DNA of 64,000 nucleotides from Actinophytocola xanthii (GCF_001921205.1 NZ_MSIE01000027.1:36585-100584), one strand, 5' to 3'; shown: positions 9,246 through 18,031, numbered from the stretch's first letter. The notes: generated by a model from the sequence alone, not told the origin. Made by a program: numbers and translations.

Positions 9246-9856
9246 CCCTGAGCCGCCTCGTGATGTGGCGGCACGGCGAGACCGACTACAACGCGACCGG
9301 CCGCATGCAGGGGCACCTCGACTCGCAGCTCACCGAGGTGGGACGCAACCAGGCCCGGTTCGCGGTGCCGGCGCTCGTCCGGTTCGCGCCGGAGATCGTG
9401 GTGACCTCCGACCTGCGTCGCGCGATGGACACCGCGACGACGTTCACCCAGGTCGCCGGGGTTCCGTTGCGCGTGGACAAACGTTTGCGGGAAACAAACC
9501 TGGGCCTGTGGCAGGGGATGACCAGCGCCGAGGTGGACGAGCAGTGGCCGGGGGCGCGGCAGGTGTGGCAGACCGACCCGACCTGGACGCCGCCGGGAGG
9601 CGAGTCCCGGCTCGAGGTCGCGGCCCGGGCGGCCGAGGTGGTCGCCGACCTGGACGAGTCCACGGAGGGGACCGCCGTGCTGTGCGCACACGGCGGGATG
9701 ATCGCCGCGCTGACCGGACACCTGCTCGAGCTTCCGGTCGCCGCCTGGGCGAAGCTGGGCGGGATCGGCAACTGCCACTGGGTGGTACTGGCCCGTCGCA
9801 CGACGAGCGGCATGGCCTGGCGCCTGCGCGCCTACAACGCCGGGATCACCGGCTGA
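9242..9856 (+). CDS. gpgP: Histidine phosphatase, likely glucosyl-3-phosphoglycerate phosphatase
   Basis: Member of the phosphoglycerate-mutase/histidine-phosphatase superfamily, 204 aa. The phospho-acceptor motif RHGETDYN is at residues 10-17 and the second catalytic histidine lies in CAHGGMIAAL near residue 157. It aligns by eye along its length with the mycobacterial enzyme of the same locus (rsfS-gpgP-octT), which dephosphorylates glucosyl-3-phosphoglycerate, the second step towards methylglucose lipopolysaccharide. The assignment therefore rests on both sequence and neighbours; broader phosphatase activity remains possible. GTG start overlaps rsfS; octT begins 4 bp after its stop. Confidence 0.85.
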   Translation: MTLSRLVMWRHGETDYNATGRMQGHLDSQLTEVGRNQARFAVPALVRFAPEIVVTSDLRRAMDTATTFTQVAGVPLRVDKRLRETNLGLWQGMTSAEVDEQWPGARQVWQTDPTWTPPGGESRLEVAARAAEVVADLDESTEGTAVLCAHGGMIAALTGHLLELPVAAWAKLGGIGNCHWVVLARRTTSGMAWRLRAYNAGITG

Positions 9857-9860
9857 GCCG

Positions 9861-10604
9861 ATGCCCGCGCCCACCCTGCTCGTGTTCGGTGACTCGCTGA
9901 GCTTCCACGGCCCGGACGGACCGCACCCCGCCGACGACGAGCGGCTGTGGCCCAACATCGCGGCCGCGGCGCTGGGAGGCCGTGCCGAGCTGTTCGCCGG
10001 GTTGGGCTGGACCTCCCGCGACGCGTTCTGGTCGCTGGCCGGGGACCCCCGCGTCTGGTCGCTGCTGCCGAAGGCGGACGTACTGGTCCTGGCCGTGGGC
10101 AGCATGGACACGTTGCCCTCGCCGCTGCCGACCTATCTGCGGGAAGGGCTGCGCTATCTGCGGCCGGAGCCCCTGCGGCGGTTCGTCCGCGCCCGCTACC
10201 TGGCGGCTCAGCCGTGGCTGGCGAGAGCCACCCGAGGGCGTCCCGTGGCCCTGCCTCCCGCGTTGACCATCCGCTACCTCGACCGGATGCTCGGGTCGAT
10301 CCGCGCGCTGCGTCCCGATCTCCCGGCGGTGGGGGTGCTGCCGCCGGTGCACCGGGCGGCGTCCTACGGCCTCGTCCACACCGGACGGGTCGAGGCGATC
10401 AGGGCCATCCGGGCGTGGGCCGCCGGCGCCGGCGTGCCGTTGCTCGACCTGGCCGAGCTCACCGGGGAGCACGTGCTGAGCGGGCGCGGCAACCCCGACG
10501 GCATGCACTGGGGCTGGGAGGCGCACGCCCGGGTCGGCGCCGCGCTGGCCGACGTCGTCGCGCCGCTGGTTACCCGGGAACCGGACGAGCACCCCGTAGG
10601 CTGA
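9861..10604 (+). CDS. octT: SGNH-hydrolase-fold acyltransferase, OctT type
   Basis: 247-aa protein of the SGNH/GDSL fold: block I GDSLSFHG at residues 10-17 with the catalytic serine, and a C-terminal DGMHWGWEAH block holding the Asp-x-x-His pair. The mycobacterial counterpart directly downstream of gpgP is diglucosylglycerate octanoyltransferase, which caps the primer of methylglucose lipopolysaccharide. Placement and domain agree, so the same role is likely; specificity for octanoate cannot be read from sequence. No signal peptide, so cytoplasmic. It is 4 bp from gpgP and 6 bp from the DegV gene. Confidence 0.8.
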   Translation: MPAPTLLVFGDSLSFHGPDGPHPADDERLWPNIAAAALGGRAELFAGLGWTSRDAFWSLAGDPRVWSLLPKADVLVLAVGSMDTLPSPLPTYLREGLRYLRPEPLRRFVRARYLAAQPWLARATRGRPVALPPALTIRYLDRMLGSIRALRPDLPAVGVLPPVHRAASYGLVHTGRVEAIRAIRAWAAGAGVPLLDLAELTGEHVLSGRGNPDGMHWGWEAHARVGAALADVVAPLVTREPDEHPVG

Positions 10605-10610
10605 CCGACC

Positions 10611-11468
10611 GTGCCGGTCGCCGTGGTCACCGATTCCAGCGCGTACCTGCCGGACGGATTCGCCGCCCGGCACGCCGTGCACGTCGTGCCGCTGCACGTG
10701 CTCGTCGACGACCGGTCCGGTCTGGACGGTGTGGACGTGGGGCCGGGCGAGGTCGCCAGGGCGCTCACGGGGCGGCGCACCGTCACCACCTCGCGGCCCA
10801 ACCCGGACGAGTTCGTGGATCTCTACCAGCGGTTGCTCGACGACGGTGCCGACGGGATCGTGTCGGTGCACCTGTCCCGGGAGCTGTCCGGTACCTGGGA
10901 GTCCGCGCGGCTGGCGGCTCGGGAGGTCGGGGTGGACCGGGTGCGGGTGGTGGACTCGCGGACGGCGTTGATGGGGCTCGGCTTCTCGGTCCTGCGGGCG
11001 GCCAGCGTGGCCTCCGACGGCGCCTCCGGTGCGGAGGTCGAGGACGTCGCGGTGGAGGCCGCGGGGCGGACGACCACGTTCTTCGTGGTGGAGACGCTCG
11101 AGTACCTGCGGCGGGGTGGTCGGATCGGGTCGGCCGCGGCGTTCCTCGGGACCGCGCTCGCGGTGAAGCCGCTGCTGCACGTCCTGGACGGGCGGATCGC
11201 GCCGTTGGAGAAGGTGCGGACCACCAATCGCGCGGTGCTGCGGCTGGTCGATCTCGCCGAACAGGCGGCGCGGGCGACCGGAGCGAGCGCGGTGGAGGTG
11301 GCCGTGCACCACCTGGCCGCGCACGACCGCGCCGTCGAACTCGCCACCCGGCTCGACGAGCGGCTCGCTCCGCCGTCCGGCTGTGTGGTCTCCGAGCTGG
11401 GCGCGGCCATCGGTGCGCACACCGGCCCGGGCATGCTCGGCGTGGTCGTCTGCCCCGCCACTGGCTGA
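10611..11468 (+). CDS. DegV family fatty-acid-binding protein
   Basis: DegV proteins bind a fatty acid between two lobes and, where studied, pass it to a fatty-acid kinase. The 285-aa product begins PVAVVTDSSAYLPDGFA, the family's N-terminal signature, and contains VSVHLSRELSGTWESAR and RRGGRIGSAAAFLG, both conserved ligand-site segments. Start GTG 10611 lies 8 nt after TAGGCT (10597-10602), so it may be leaderless despite being close to octT. No kinase partner is nearby. Confidence 0.92.
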   Translation: MPVAVVTDSSAYLPDGFAARHAVHVVPLHVLVDDRSGLDGVDVGPGEVARALTGRRTVTTSRPNPDEFVDLYQRLLDDGADGIVSVHLSRELSGTWESARLAAREVGVDRVRVVDSRTALMGLGFSVLRAASVASDGASGAEVEDVAVEAAGRTTTFFVVETLEYLRRGGRIGSAAAFLGTALAVKPLLHVLDGRIAPLEKVRTTNRAVLRLVDLAEQAARATGASAVEVAVHHLAAHDRAVELATRLDERLAPPSGCVVSELGAAIGAHTGPGMLGVVVCPATG

Positions 11469-11529
11469 ACCCGCCAGCGTGGCACGCAGCACCGACATTT
11501 CGCGTGCTCCCTCCCGCGAAACACCCCAC

Positions 11530-11557
11530 TTGTCCACAACCTGCCCGGTTGTCCACA
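11530..11557 (+). promoter_or_regulatory. Two DnaA-box-like 9-mers upstream of comEA
   Basis: TTGTCCACA occurs at 11530-11538 and again at 11549-11557 in the same orientation, 19 bp start to start. This 9-mer is the DnaA box form preferred in GC-rich actinobacteria. The pair lies 50-80 bp upstream of the comEA start, so DnaA could bind here; whether it regulates comEA or simply titrates DnaA is unknown. Confidence 0.5.
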
Positions 11558-11609
11558 GTTCGGCTCCGGCCACCCCGCTACCCCGCCCGTCCGGCCTAGC
11601 GTCGAAGGC

Positions 11610-12812
11610 GTGATCCACACCACCTCCCGCCGCGACCGTCGTGCGGCCCTCGCCCGTAGCCGTCTCGAGCGCCTGATCCGCCAGGTCAGGCCGGACCTCG
11701 CCGACCATCCCCCGTCGCCACCCGGCCAGACGTGGCTCGACCTCGCCCCCGAGGACCCGCATCGCCTCCTCGACACCGGACCGTGGGGCTCTCCGGCCGA
11801 CACCCGGCCGGGCTCGAAATCGTCCCGTCCGCCGGGCATTCGTGCCGCGCCACCACCCCCCGACCCACCGGCCGGCATCGCCGGCGGGCCGCTGATCACC
11901 GATCCGACCTGGGGCGACCCGCCCCCTCCTGATCCGGCCCTCGCGCACCGGGCAGACCCGGGCGAGCTCGTGTACCCGCTGGACACGAGGTCACCGACCG
12001 ACGGCGCCGACCCGCCGCGTGCCTTCGCCGAGGGGGAGGACGCCGACCAGGCCCCGGACGCTCTGCCGCCGGGTGTTCGTCCTGTGGAGCCTCGTCCTGT
12101 GGAGCCATGGTGGCGACGCGGCGCGGGACGTCTGCTCGAACGCCCGGCGTCGACCGACAGTCCCGGCGCGCCGCGGTGGCGCCTGGCCGCGCTCGCCGCG
12201 GCCGGGGTCGTCCTCGGCATCGCCGTGGCCGTCGGGCTCGTCCTGGCGTCGGCACCGGAGACGCCCGAGGTGCCCGAGATCGCACCGGCGTTGCCGGTCG
12301 CGTCGGTCAGCGCGTCCGGCCGCACCGCGGGGGCGCCGGACACCGCCGGCGGCTCCATGGTCATCAGCGTGGTGGGCAAGGTCGCCCGCCCCGGGCTGGT
12401 GACGCTGCCCGAGGGATCCCGGGTCGCCGACGCCCTGGAGGCGGCCGGCGGTCCGGCTCGGGGCGCCCAGTTGGGTGGCCTCAACCTCGCCCGCCGGCTC
12501 AGCGACGGAGAGCAAATCTACGTCGGTGTGCCCGTTCCGCCGGGGGCGGACCCGGGCGCCGGCACCTCGGGAGGCGGTGGGCCCGGTGGGGCGCCGGCTG
12601 CCGGCACCGGCGGAACCGGCCCGGTCGACCTGAACTCGGCGTCGCTCAGCGCCTTGGACACGCTGCCCGGCATCGGTCCGGTGACCGCCCAGCGGATCAT
12701 CGACTGGCGGACGCAGAACGGCCGGTTCGCCTCGGTCGAGCAGCTTCGAGAGATCGAGGGGATCGGTCCCACGCGGTTCGCCCGGCTCAAGGACCTCGTG
12801 GTGGTCTGGTGA
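11610..12812 (+). CDS. comEA: ComEA family DNA-binding protein
   Basis: Membrane-anchored DNA receptor of the uptake machinery. The 400-aa product has an unusually long N-terminal cytoplasmic, Pro/Asp-rich region (1-189), one transmembrane segment (about 190-213), an SLBB domain (about 250-310), a Gly-rich linker, and paired helix-hairpin-helix motifs (340-400; LDTLPGIGPVTAQRIIDW and EIEGIGPTRFARL). The SLBB-HhH architecture is standard for ComEA, but the N-terminal extension makes it longer than usual. GTG 11610 lies 7 nt after TAGCGT (11597-11602), suggesting a leaderless start. comEC follows 73 bp downstream. Confidence 0.93.
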   Translation: MIHTTSRRDRRAALARSRLERLIRQVRPDLADHPPSPPGQTWLDLAPEDPHRLLDTGPWGSPADTRPGSKSSRPPGIRAAPPPPDPPAGIAGGPLITDPTWGDPPPPDPALAHRADPGELVYPLDTRSPTDGADPPRAFAEGEDADQAPDALPPGVRPVEPRPVEPWWRRGAGRLLERPASTDSPGAPRWRLAALAAAGVVLGIAVAVGLVLASAPETPEVPEIAPALPVASVSASGRTAGAPDTAGGSMVISVVGKVARPGLVTLPEGSRVADALEAAGGPARGAQLGGLNLARRLSDGEQIYVGVPVPPGADPGAGTSGGGGPGGAPAAGTGGTGPVDLNSASLSALDTLPGIGPVTAQRIIDWRTQNGRFASVEQLREIEGIGPTRFARLKDLVVVW

Positions 12813-12885
12813 GACACCGTCTGCCAGCGCCCGGAACCGTCGTCCCAGGGCGCGTGACGCGCTCCGGCCACCGCGGGGCGGAACC

Positions 12886-15375
12886 GTGAGCTCCCCGTGG
12901 ACGGATCCGGCGGTCGCGCCGGACTGGCGGCTCGCGCCCGCGGCGCTGGCTGTCTGGCTCGCGACGATGGCCGGTCTGCTGCTCGTCTGGTGGTGGGCCG
13001 CGGTCGTCGGCCTCCTGGCGGTCATCGCCGGAGTCGTGGTCGTGCGCCTCGCCCGGGGCAGGCCAGGGATGGTCCGGTGGTGGCGGCAGGGGATCGGGTG
13101 GTCGCTGCTGGTCTGCGGTCTCGTGGTCGGCATCGGCGGGACCGCGCGGCTGCGGGCCGCGGCGGAGGACCCGCTTCGGGAGCACGCGCTCGCCGGCGGG
13201 GAGGGGGTGTTTCGGGTGACGGTGACCGAGCGGCCGCGACCGCTGTTCGCCGCCGGCTTCGGCGGGCGGCAGGGCGGTGTGCGGGCCGTCGTGATCCCGG
13301 CTCGCACCCGCGGCGCCGTGGTCGGCGGAACGACCGTCGTCTCCTCCGGGCGGGTGGTTCTGGTCGCGCCGGTGGATCGGTGGGCCGCACTCCTGCCCGG
13401 GCAGGACGTGACGGCCTCGGCGCGGCTGGCGCCGGCGCGACCGGGCGAGCTGACCGTGGCGGTGCTGCGAGTGCGCGGTCCGCCCACCGCGCTCGGCGTG
13501 GCGCCCGCGTGGCAACGCGGCGCCCAGGAGCTCCGCGCCGGTCTGCGGGACGCCGCGTCGGTGCTGGACCCGGAGCCGGCGGGACTGCTGCCCGGCCTGG
13601 TCGTCGGGGACACCGACAGGTTGTCCCGGCAGGTCGAGGAGGAGTTCCAGACAGCGGGGCTGGCGCATCTGCTCGCGGTCAGCGGCGCGAACCTCGCCGT
13701 GGTCTGCGTCGCCGTGCTGCTGTTGCTGCGCGTGTTGCGGGTCGGGCCCCGAGGGTGCGCGGCGGGTGCGATGCTCGCCCTGGTCGGGTTCGTGGTGCTC
13801 GCGGGGCCGGAGCCGAGCGTGCTGCGAGCCGGCGTGATGGGCGCGGTCGGGCTGTTGGCGCTGGCGATGGGGCGGGAGCGGGGCGCCCTGCCGGCGCTGG
13901 GCACCTCCGTGATCGTGCTGGTGCTCTGGGACCCGGCCATGGCGGTCAGCGTCGGGTTCGCGCTCTCCGTGCTGGCCACGGCCGGGCTGGTGCTGCTCGC
14001 GCCCCGGTGGTCGGAGCGTCTGGCCCGCCGCGGTGTGCCGAGAGGGCTCGCCGAGGCGCTCGCGGTGCCCGCCGCGGCCCATCTGGTCACCGCGCCGGTG
14101 GTGGCGGGCATGGCGGGGGAGGTCAGCCTGGTGGCCGTCCTGGCCAACCTGGTGGCGGCCCCGGTGGTCGCGCCGGCCACGGTGCTGGGGGTGCTCGCCG
14201 CGCTCGTCGCGCCGGCCTGGTCGTGGCTGGCGGAGCTCCTGGTCCGGGTCGCCGGACCCGAGGTGGACTGGCTGATCCTGGTCGCCCGGCACGCCTCACG
14301 GGTACCGGGTGCGGCGATCGGCTGGCCGGAGGGCTGGTGGGGCGGGCTGCTGTTGGTGGCGTGTGTGCTGCTGCTGGTGGCGCTCCTGCGGCGGCCGCGG
14401 CTTCGGGTGCTGGTCTGTGCCGCGTTCAGCGCACTGCTGGTGGTGGTCCTGCCGGTCCGGGTGATCTCGCCGGGATGGCCGCCGCCGGGGTGGGCGATGG
14501 TGGCCTGCGACGTCGGCCAGGGGGACGCGACCGTCCTGGCGACGGCCGACCCGGGGCGGGCAGTCGTGGTGGACGCGGGGCCTGAGCCCGCGCCGCTGGT
14601 CGCCTGCCTCGACCGGCTCGACGTCTCGCGGGTGCCGCTGGTCGTGCTCAGTCACCTGCATGCCGACCACGTCGGTGGGCTGGCGGCGGTGCTGGACGAC
14701 CGAGCGGTCGGCGCGGTGGGGGTGAGCGCCGCTCGTGAACCGGACTGGGCATGGGAGGAGGTGCGGGAGCTGGCCGGAGCGGCACGCGTGCCGGTGGTTC
14801 AGCTCGAGGCCGGCCGGCGGCTGACCTGGCCGGGACTGGTGTTGGAGGTGCTGGCGCCGCAAGCACGGGAGGTGATGCCGGGAGCGGAGGCCGAGGGAAC
14901 GGAGATCAACAACGCGTCGCTGGTGCTGCGGGCGGCGACGTCGGCGGGGCGGGTTCTGCTCAGCGGCGACGTGGAGCTGGCCGCCCAGGCGACCCTGCTC
15001 GACTCGGGTGTCGACCTGTCCGCCGAGGTGTTGAAGGTGCCCCACCACGGAAGCCGCTACACGTCACCGGAGTTGTTCTCGGCGGTGGGTGCGCGGATCG
15101 CCGTGGTGAGCGTGGGGGCAGGGAACCGGTACGGGCACCCGAACCCGACGACGCTGGGCATGCTCGACCGGACCGGAGCACTGGTGGTCCGGACCGACAT
15201 GGACGGGGACGCGGCGATCGTCCCCGGCGAGCGCGGACCGCGGGCCGTGACCCGAGGAACGGCCCGCGGACCGCCGCCGCGCGCGAGGGTGCGGCGACGG
15301 TCCGGGCGGACCTGGTGGTGCGGTGGCGCTTCGGTGAGCGCGCGGCGATGTCGGGTCAGGACTCCAGCGCCTTGA
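12886..15375 (+). CDS. comEC: ComEC/Rec2 family DNA-uptake channel protein
   Basis: Inner-membrane channel for single-stranded DNA in transformation. The 829-aa product starts with several transmembrane helices, continues with the competence domain (LAVSGANLAVVCVAVLLLLR around residue 265 and further helices to about 540), and ends with a metallo-beta-lactamase-like domain containing DVGQGDATVLAT and the metal motif SHLHADHVGGL near residue 590. This complete layout is the classic ComEC form, implying at least a potential for DNA uptake or release. The 3' end overlaps convergent thrC by 20 bp. Confidence 0.94.
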   Translation: MSSPWTDPAVAPDWRLAPAALAVWLATMAGLLLVWWWAAVVGLLAVIAGVVVVRLARGRPGMVRWWRQGIGWSLLVCGLVVGIGGTARLRAAAEDPLREHALAGGEGVFRVTVTERPRPLFAAGFGGRQGGVRAVVIPARTRGAVVGGTTVVSSGRVVLVAPVDRWAALLPGQDVTASARLAPARPGELTVAVLRVRGPPTALGVAPAWQRGAQELRAGLRDAASVLDPEPAGLLPGLVVGDTDRLSRQVEEEFQTAGLAHLLAVSGANLAVVCVAVLLLLRVLRVGPRGCAAGAMLALVGFVVLAGPEPSVLRAGVMGAVGLLALAMGRERGALPALGTSVIVLVLWDPAMAVSVGFALSVLATAGLVLLAPRWSERLARRGVPRGLAEALAVPAAAHLVTAPVVAGMAGEVSLVAVLANLVAAPVVAPATVLGVLAALVAPAWSWLAELLVRVAGPEVDWLILVARHASRVPGAAIGWPEGWWGGLLLVACVLLLVALLRRPRLRVLVCAAFSALLVVVLPVRVISPGWPPPGWAMVACDVGQGDATVLATADPGRAVVVDAGPEPAPLVACLDRLDVSRVPLVVLSHLHADHVGGLAAVLDDRAVGAVGVSAAREPDWAWEEVRELAGAARVPVVQLEAGRRLTWPGLVLEVLAPQAREVMPGAEAEGTEINNASLVLRAATSAGRVLLSGDVELAAQATLLDSGVDLSAEVLKVPHHGSRYTSPELFSAVGARIAVVSVGAGNRYGHPNPTTLGMLDRTGALVVRTDMDGDAAIVPGERGPRAVTRGTARGPPPRARVRRRSGRTWWCGGASVSARRCRVRTPAP

Positions 15376-16615
15376 GGACCGCGGCCGCCGACGGCGGCAC
15401 GGTCGCCCGGGGGCCGATCCTGTCCTGCACGGCGTCGAGGGTCTTCAGGCCGTCGCCGGTGATGAGGAGGACCGTCTCGGCGTCCGGGTCGAGCTGGCCG
15501 GTCTCGATCAGCTTCTTGGCGGTCGCGACGGTCACTCCGCCCGCGGTCTCGGCGAAGATGCCCTCGGTCCTGGCCAGCAGGCGGATGCCCTCGACGACCT
15601 CCTCGTCGCTGACGTCCTCGATAGCGCCGTTCGTGCGGCGCACGGCGTCCAGCACGTAGGGGCCGTCGGCGGGGGCGCCGATCGCGAGCGAGCGGGCGAT
15701 GGTGTCCGGCTTGACCGGGCTCACCACGTCCAGGCCCGCCTTGTACGCGGCCGACACCGGGGAACAGCCGGTCGCCTGGGCGCCGAACACCCGATACGGC
15801 TTGTCTTCCACCAACCCCAGGTGAGCGAACTCGCGGAAACCCTTGTCCACCTTGGTGAGCTGGGCACCCGAGGCGATCGGAACGACGATCTGGTCGGGCA
15901 GGCGCCACCCGAGCTGTTCGGCAACCTCGTAGCCGAGCGTCTTGGAGCCCTCGGCGTAGTAGGGCCGGACGTTGACGTTGACGAACGCCCAGTCCTCGTG
16001 CTCGGCCGCGAGCTCGGTGGCGAGCCGGTTCACGTCGTCGTAGTTGCCGTCGACGGCGATCAGGGCGCCGTCGTAGACGGCGGTGGTGAGGACCTTCGCG
16101 CGCTCCAGCGAGGACGGGATGAGCACCACCGACTCCCAGCCGGCGCGCGCGGCCGCGGCGGCGACCGCGTTGGCCAGGTTGCCGGTGGAGGGGCAGGCGA
16201 GCACGGTGAAGCCGAGCTGGCGGGCCGCGGCGAGCGCCACGGCGACCACGCGGTCCTTGAACGAGTGCGTGGGGTTGCCCGTGTCGTCCTTGACCCACAA
16301 GGACTTCACGCCGAGAGCGGCGGCCAGCCGGTCGGCCTTGACCAGGCGGGTCAGGCCGGGGTCCGTGTTCGGATACTTGTCCACATCGGACGGAACGGGA
16401 AGGAGGTGGCGGTAGCGCCAGATGGACCGGGGACCCGCCTCGATCGCGGCTCGGCTGATGTCGCCGAACTGGTAGGCGACCTCGAGGGGGCCGAAACACT
16501 CCGCGCACGCGAACTCGGGGGCGAGTGGAACCTGGTGGCCGCACTCACGACAGCTCAGGGCGTGGGCGGGTCCGAGGTCGAGCGTGGTGGTGCCGGCGTC
16601 GGCAGTGACTGTCAT
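15356..16615 (-). CDS. thrC: Threonine synthase
   Basis: PLP enzyme converting O-phosphohomoserine to threonine. The 419-aa product from ATG 16615 begins with a small zinc-ribbon-like segment (C22, C25, C37, C40), then the fold-type II PLP domain with Lys120 in NPTHSFKDR and a glycine-rich phosphate loop PSTGNLANAVAA. GAGGAG (16626-16631) precedes the start by 10 nt. The gene sits alone between comEC and holA, away from any hom-thrB partner seen here, and is led by a SAM-I riboswitch (16629-16751), so SAM should reduce its translation. It may be a second threonine synthase of the organism; a related PLP activity cannot be fully excluded. Confidence 0.9.
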   Translation of the reverse strand: MTVTADAGTTTLDLGPAHALSCRECGHQVPLAPEFACAECFGPLEVAYQFGDISRAAIEAGPRSIWRYRHLLPVPSDVDKYPNTDPGLTRLVKADRLAAALGVKSLWVKDDTGNPTHSFKDRVVAVALAAARQLGFTVLACPSTGNLANAVAAAAARAGWESVVLIPSSLERAKVLTTAVYDGALIAVDGNYDDVNRLATELAAEHEDWAFVNVNVRPYYAEGSKTLGYEVAEQLGWRLPDQIVVPIASGAQLTKVDKGFREFAHLGLVEDKPYRVFGAQATGCSPVSAAYKAGLDVVSPVKPDTIARSLAIGAPADGPYVLDAVRRTNGAIEDVSDEEVVEGIRLLARTEGIFAETAGGVTVATAKKLIETGQLDPDAETVLLITGDGLKTLDAVQDRIGPRATVPPSAAAVLKALES

Positions 16616-16628
16616 CGCGAGGTATCTC

Positions 16629-16751
16629 CTCATCTGTCCCGCGTACGGGTCGGAATTGGCACCGTGTTCGTCGCCGTCCTCGCGTACGCGAAATGGCTGA
16701 CGCCGGTTGCCGGGGCTTCTTCGGGCCGATCCCTCTGCCCCTCTGGATGAG
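16629..16751 (-). promoter_or_regulatory. SAM-I (S-box) riboswitch upstream of thrC
   Basis: On the minus strand the conserved S-box core is readable: P1 5' strand CTCATC (16751-16746), then AGAGGGGCAGAGGGA, GGCCCGAAGAAGCC, CGGCAACC, GGTGCCAATTCC, a P4 hairpin CCCG/CGGG, and the P1 3' strand GATGAG (16634-16629). The last three bases of P1 are also the first bases of the thrC Shine-Dalgarno sequence GAGGAG (16631-16626). SAM-stabilised P1 should therefore mask the ribosome-binding site: a translational OFF switch (inference from geometry). Confidence 0.9.
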
Positions 16752-17053
16752 CGGTATTCAGTTGTGCTGTTGACCACCGTACGGCACGGCCCGGTCACGG
16801 GGCCATTGTGAGGTCCATCATCCGAGAAGACCTCTAGTGATCCTTGGTGGCGCCAGCGCGTGCTCCCCCCTCGCGCCATGCCGTCCTGACCTGCTCCGAG
16901 GCGCCGGGGAAGCGCTCCGTGCCGGCTCGGTGCCCGCGCATGCGGGTTTCACTCGTTCGGCGCGGTGGCCGCTGTGGAGGTTGCGCTGAGTGATTAGCCG
17001 CGTTCGGCCCCCACCTCGCGCGCCGGCGGGAGCGGTGGTGCGAGGATGGCCGC
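16752..17053. other. Intergenic region between thrC riboswitch and holA
   Basis: About 300 bp with no credible gene. It must hold the thrC promoter (minus strand; a possible -10 TACGGT at 16781-16776) and the holA promoter. A small 5-bp hairpin followed by TTT (16933-16949) and a 6-bp inverted repeat (GAGGTC/GACCTC, about 16812-16836) are visible but weak. GAGGA at 17042-17046 is the holA ribosome-binding site. Confidence 0.4.
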
Positions 17054-18031
17054 GTGAAGGCGCCCGCCGTGACCCCGCCCGCCCTGCAGCTCGTGCTCGG
17101 CGACGAGGAGCTGCTGGTGGAACGCGCGGTACGGGCGGCGGTGGAGGCGAGCAAGCTGGCCGACCCGAGCGCGGAGCTCACCCGGGTGAAGATCTCGGAC
17201 ATCACGCCGCCCGAGCTCGTGGAGCTGGTCAGCCCGTCGCTGTTCGCGGAGCGACGGGTGATCGTGCTCGAGAACGCTCACGACGCGGGCAAGGACATCG
17301 CCGCCGCGGTCACCGCGTACCTCAAGGAACCGGCCGACAGCGTGCAGCTGGTCGTGCTACACAACGGCGGTGGGCGCAAGCCGGGCAAGGATCTGGTGGC
17401 GGCTCTGCGCTCGGCCGGTGCCCACCTCGTCGAGTGCCCGAAGATCACCAAGCCCGGGGACCGGGAAGCCTTTGTCCGCAACGAGATCCGCCGTGCCGGG
17501 GGCAAGACCGACGCCGACGCGATCAGCACCTTGATCGACTCGGTCGGCTCGGACCTGCGTGAGCTGGCTTCGGCCGCGGCGCAGTTGGTGGCCGACACCG
17601 GGGGCCAGGTAACCGCCGAGGAGGTGCGTCGCTACCACCGCGGCCGGGCCGACGTGACCGGGTTCGCCGTGGCGGAGAAGGCGGTGACCGGGGATGTCGC
17701 GGGTGCGCTCGAGATGTTGCGCTGGGCCATGCAACTCGGCGTCCCACACGTGCTCGTAGCCGACGCCCTGGCCGACGCGGTCCGCACCGTCGCGCGGGTG
17801 GCCGGCGCTGGCCGGGCCGACCCCTACCGGTTGTCGTCGGAGCTGGGCATGCCGACCTGGAAGGTGCGCAAGGCGCTCTCCCAGTCCCGCGGCTGGCACC
17901 CGGCCGGCCTTGTGGTCGCGATGCAGGTCGTGGCGGCGGTGAACGCCGAGGTCAAGGGTGTCGCGGTGGACGCGGACTACGCACTCCAGCATGCCGTTCT
18001 CCGTCTCGCGGAGGCTCGCCGCCGCACCTGA
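17054..18031 (+). CDS. holA: DNA polymerase III subunit delta
   Basis: Delta subunit of the clamp loader, which opens the sliding clamp. The 325-aa product starts MKAPAVTPPALQLVLGDEE and shows the AAA-like layout of HolA with conserved EVRRYHRGRADVTGFAVAEK and a C-terminal helical collar domain (WHPAGLVVAMQVVAAVNAE). GTG 17054 follows GAGGA by 7 nt. Its position between comEC and rpsT is the standard actinobacterial arrangement. It is convergent with rpsT across a strong terminator. Confidence 0.93.
   Translation: MKAPAVTPPALQLVLGDEELLVERAVRAAVEASKLADPSAELTRVKISDITPPELVELVSPSLFAERRVIVLENAHDAGKDIAAAVTAYLKEPADSVQLVVLHNGGGRKPGKDLVAALRSAGAHLVECPKITKPGDREAFVRNEIRRAGGKTDADAISTLIDSVGSDLRELASAAAQLVADTGGQVTAEEVRRYHRGRADVTGFAVAEKAVTGDVAGALEMLRWAMQLGVPHVLVADALADAVRTVARVAGAGRADPYRLSSELGMPTWKVRKALSQSRGWHPAGLVVAMQVVAAVNAEVKGVAVDADYALQHAVLRLAEARRRT

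Noticed and set aside
9846..11948. 700-codon minus-strand frame over octT, DegV and comEA
   Set aside because: Antisense shadow; low-complexity Arg/Gly/Pro composition and it crosses three real genes.
16377..16385. Third TTGTCCACA word
   Set aside because: Inside the thrC coding sequence and single; probably chance.
16933..16949. Small hairpin with TTT between thrC and holA
   Set aside because: Only 5 bp of stem and no gene ends nearby that needs a terminator.
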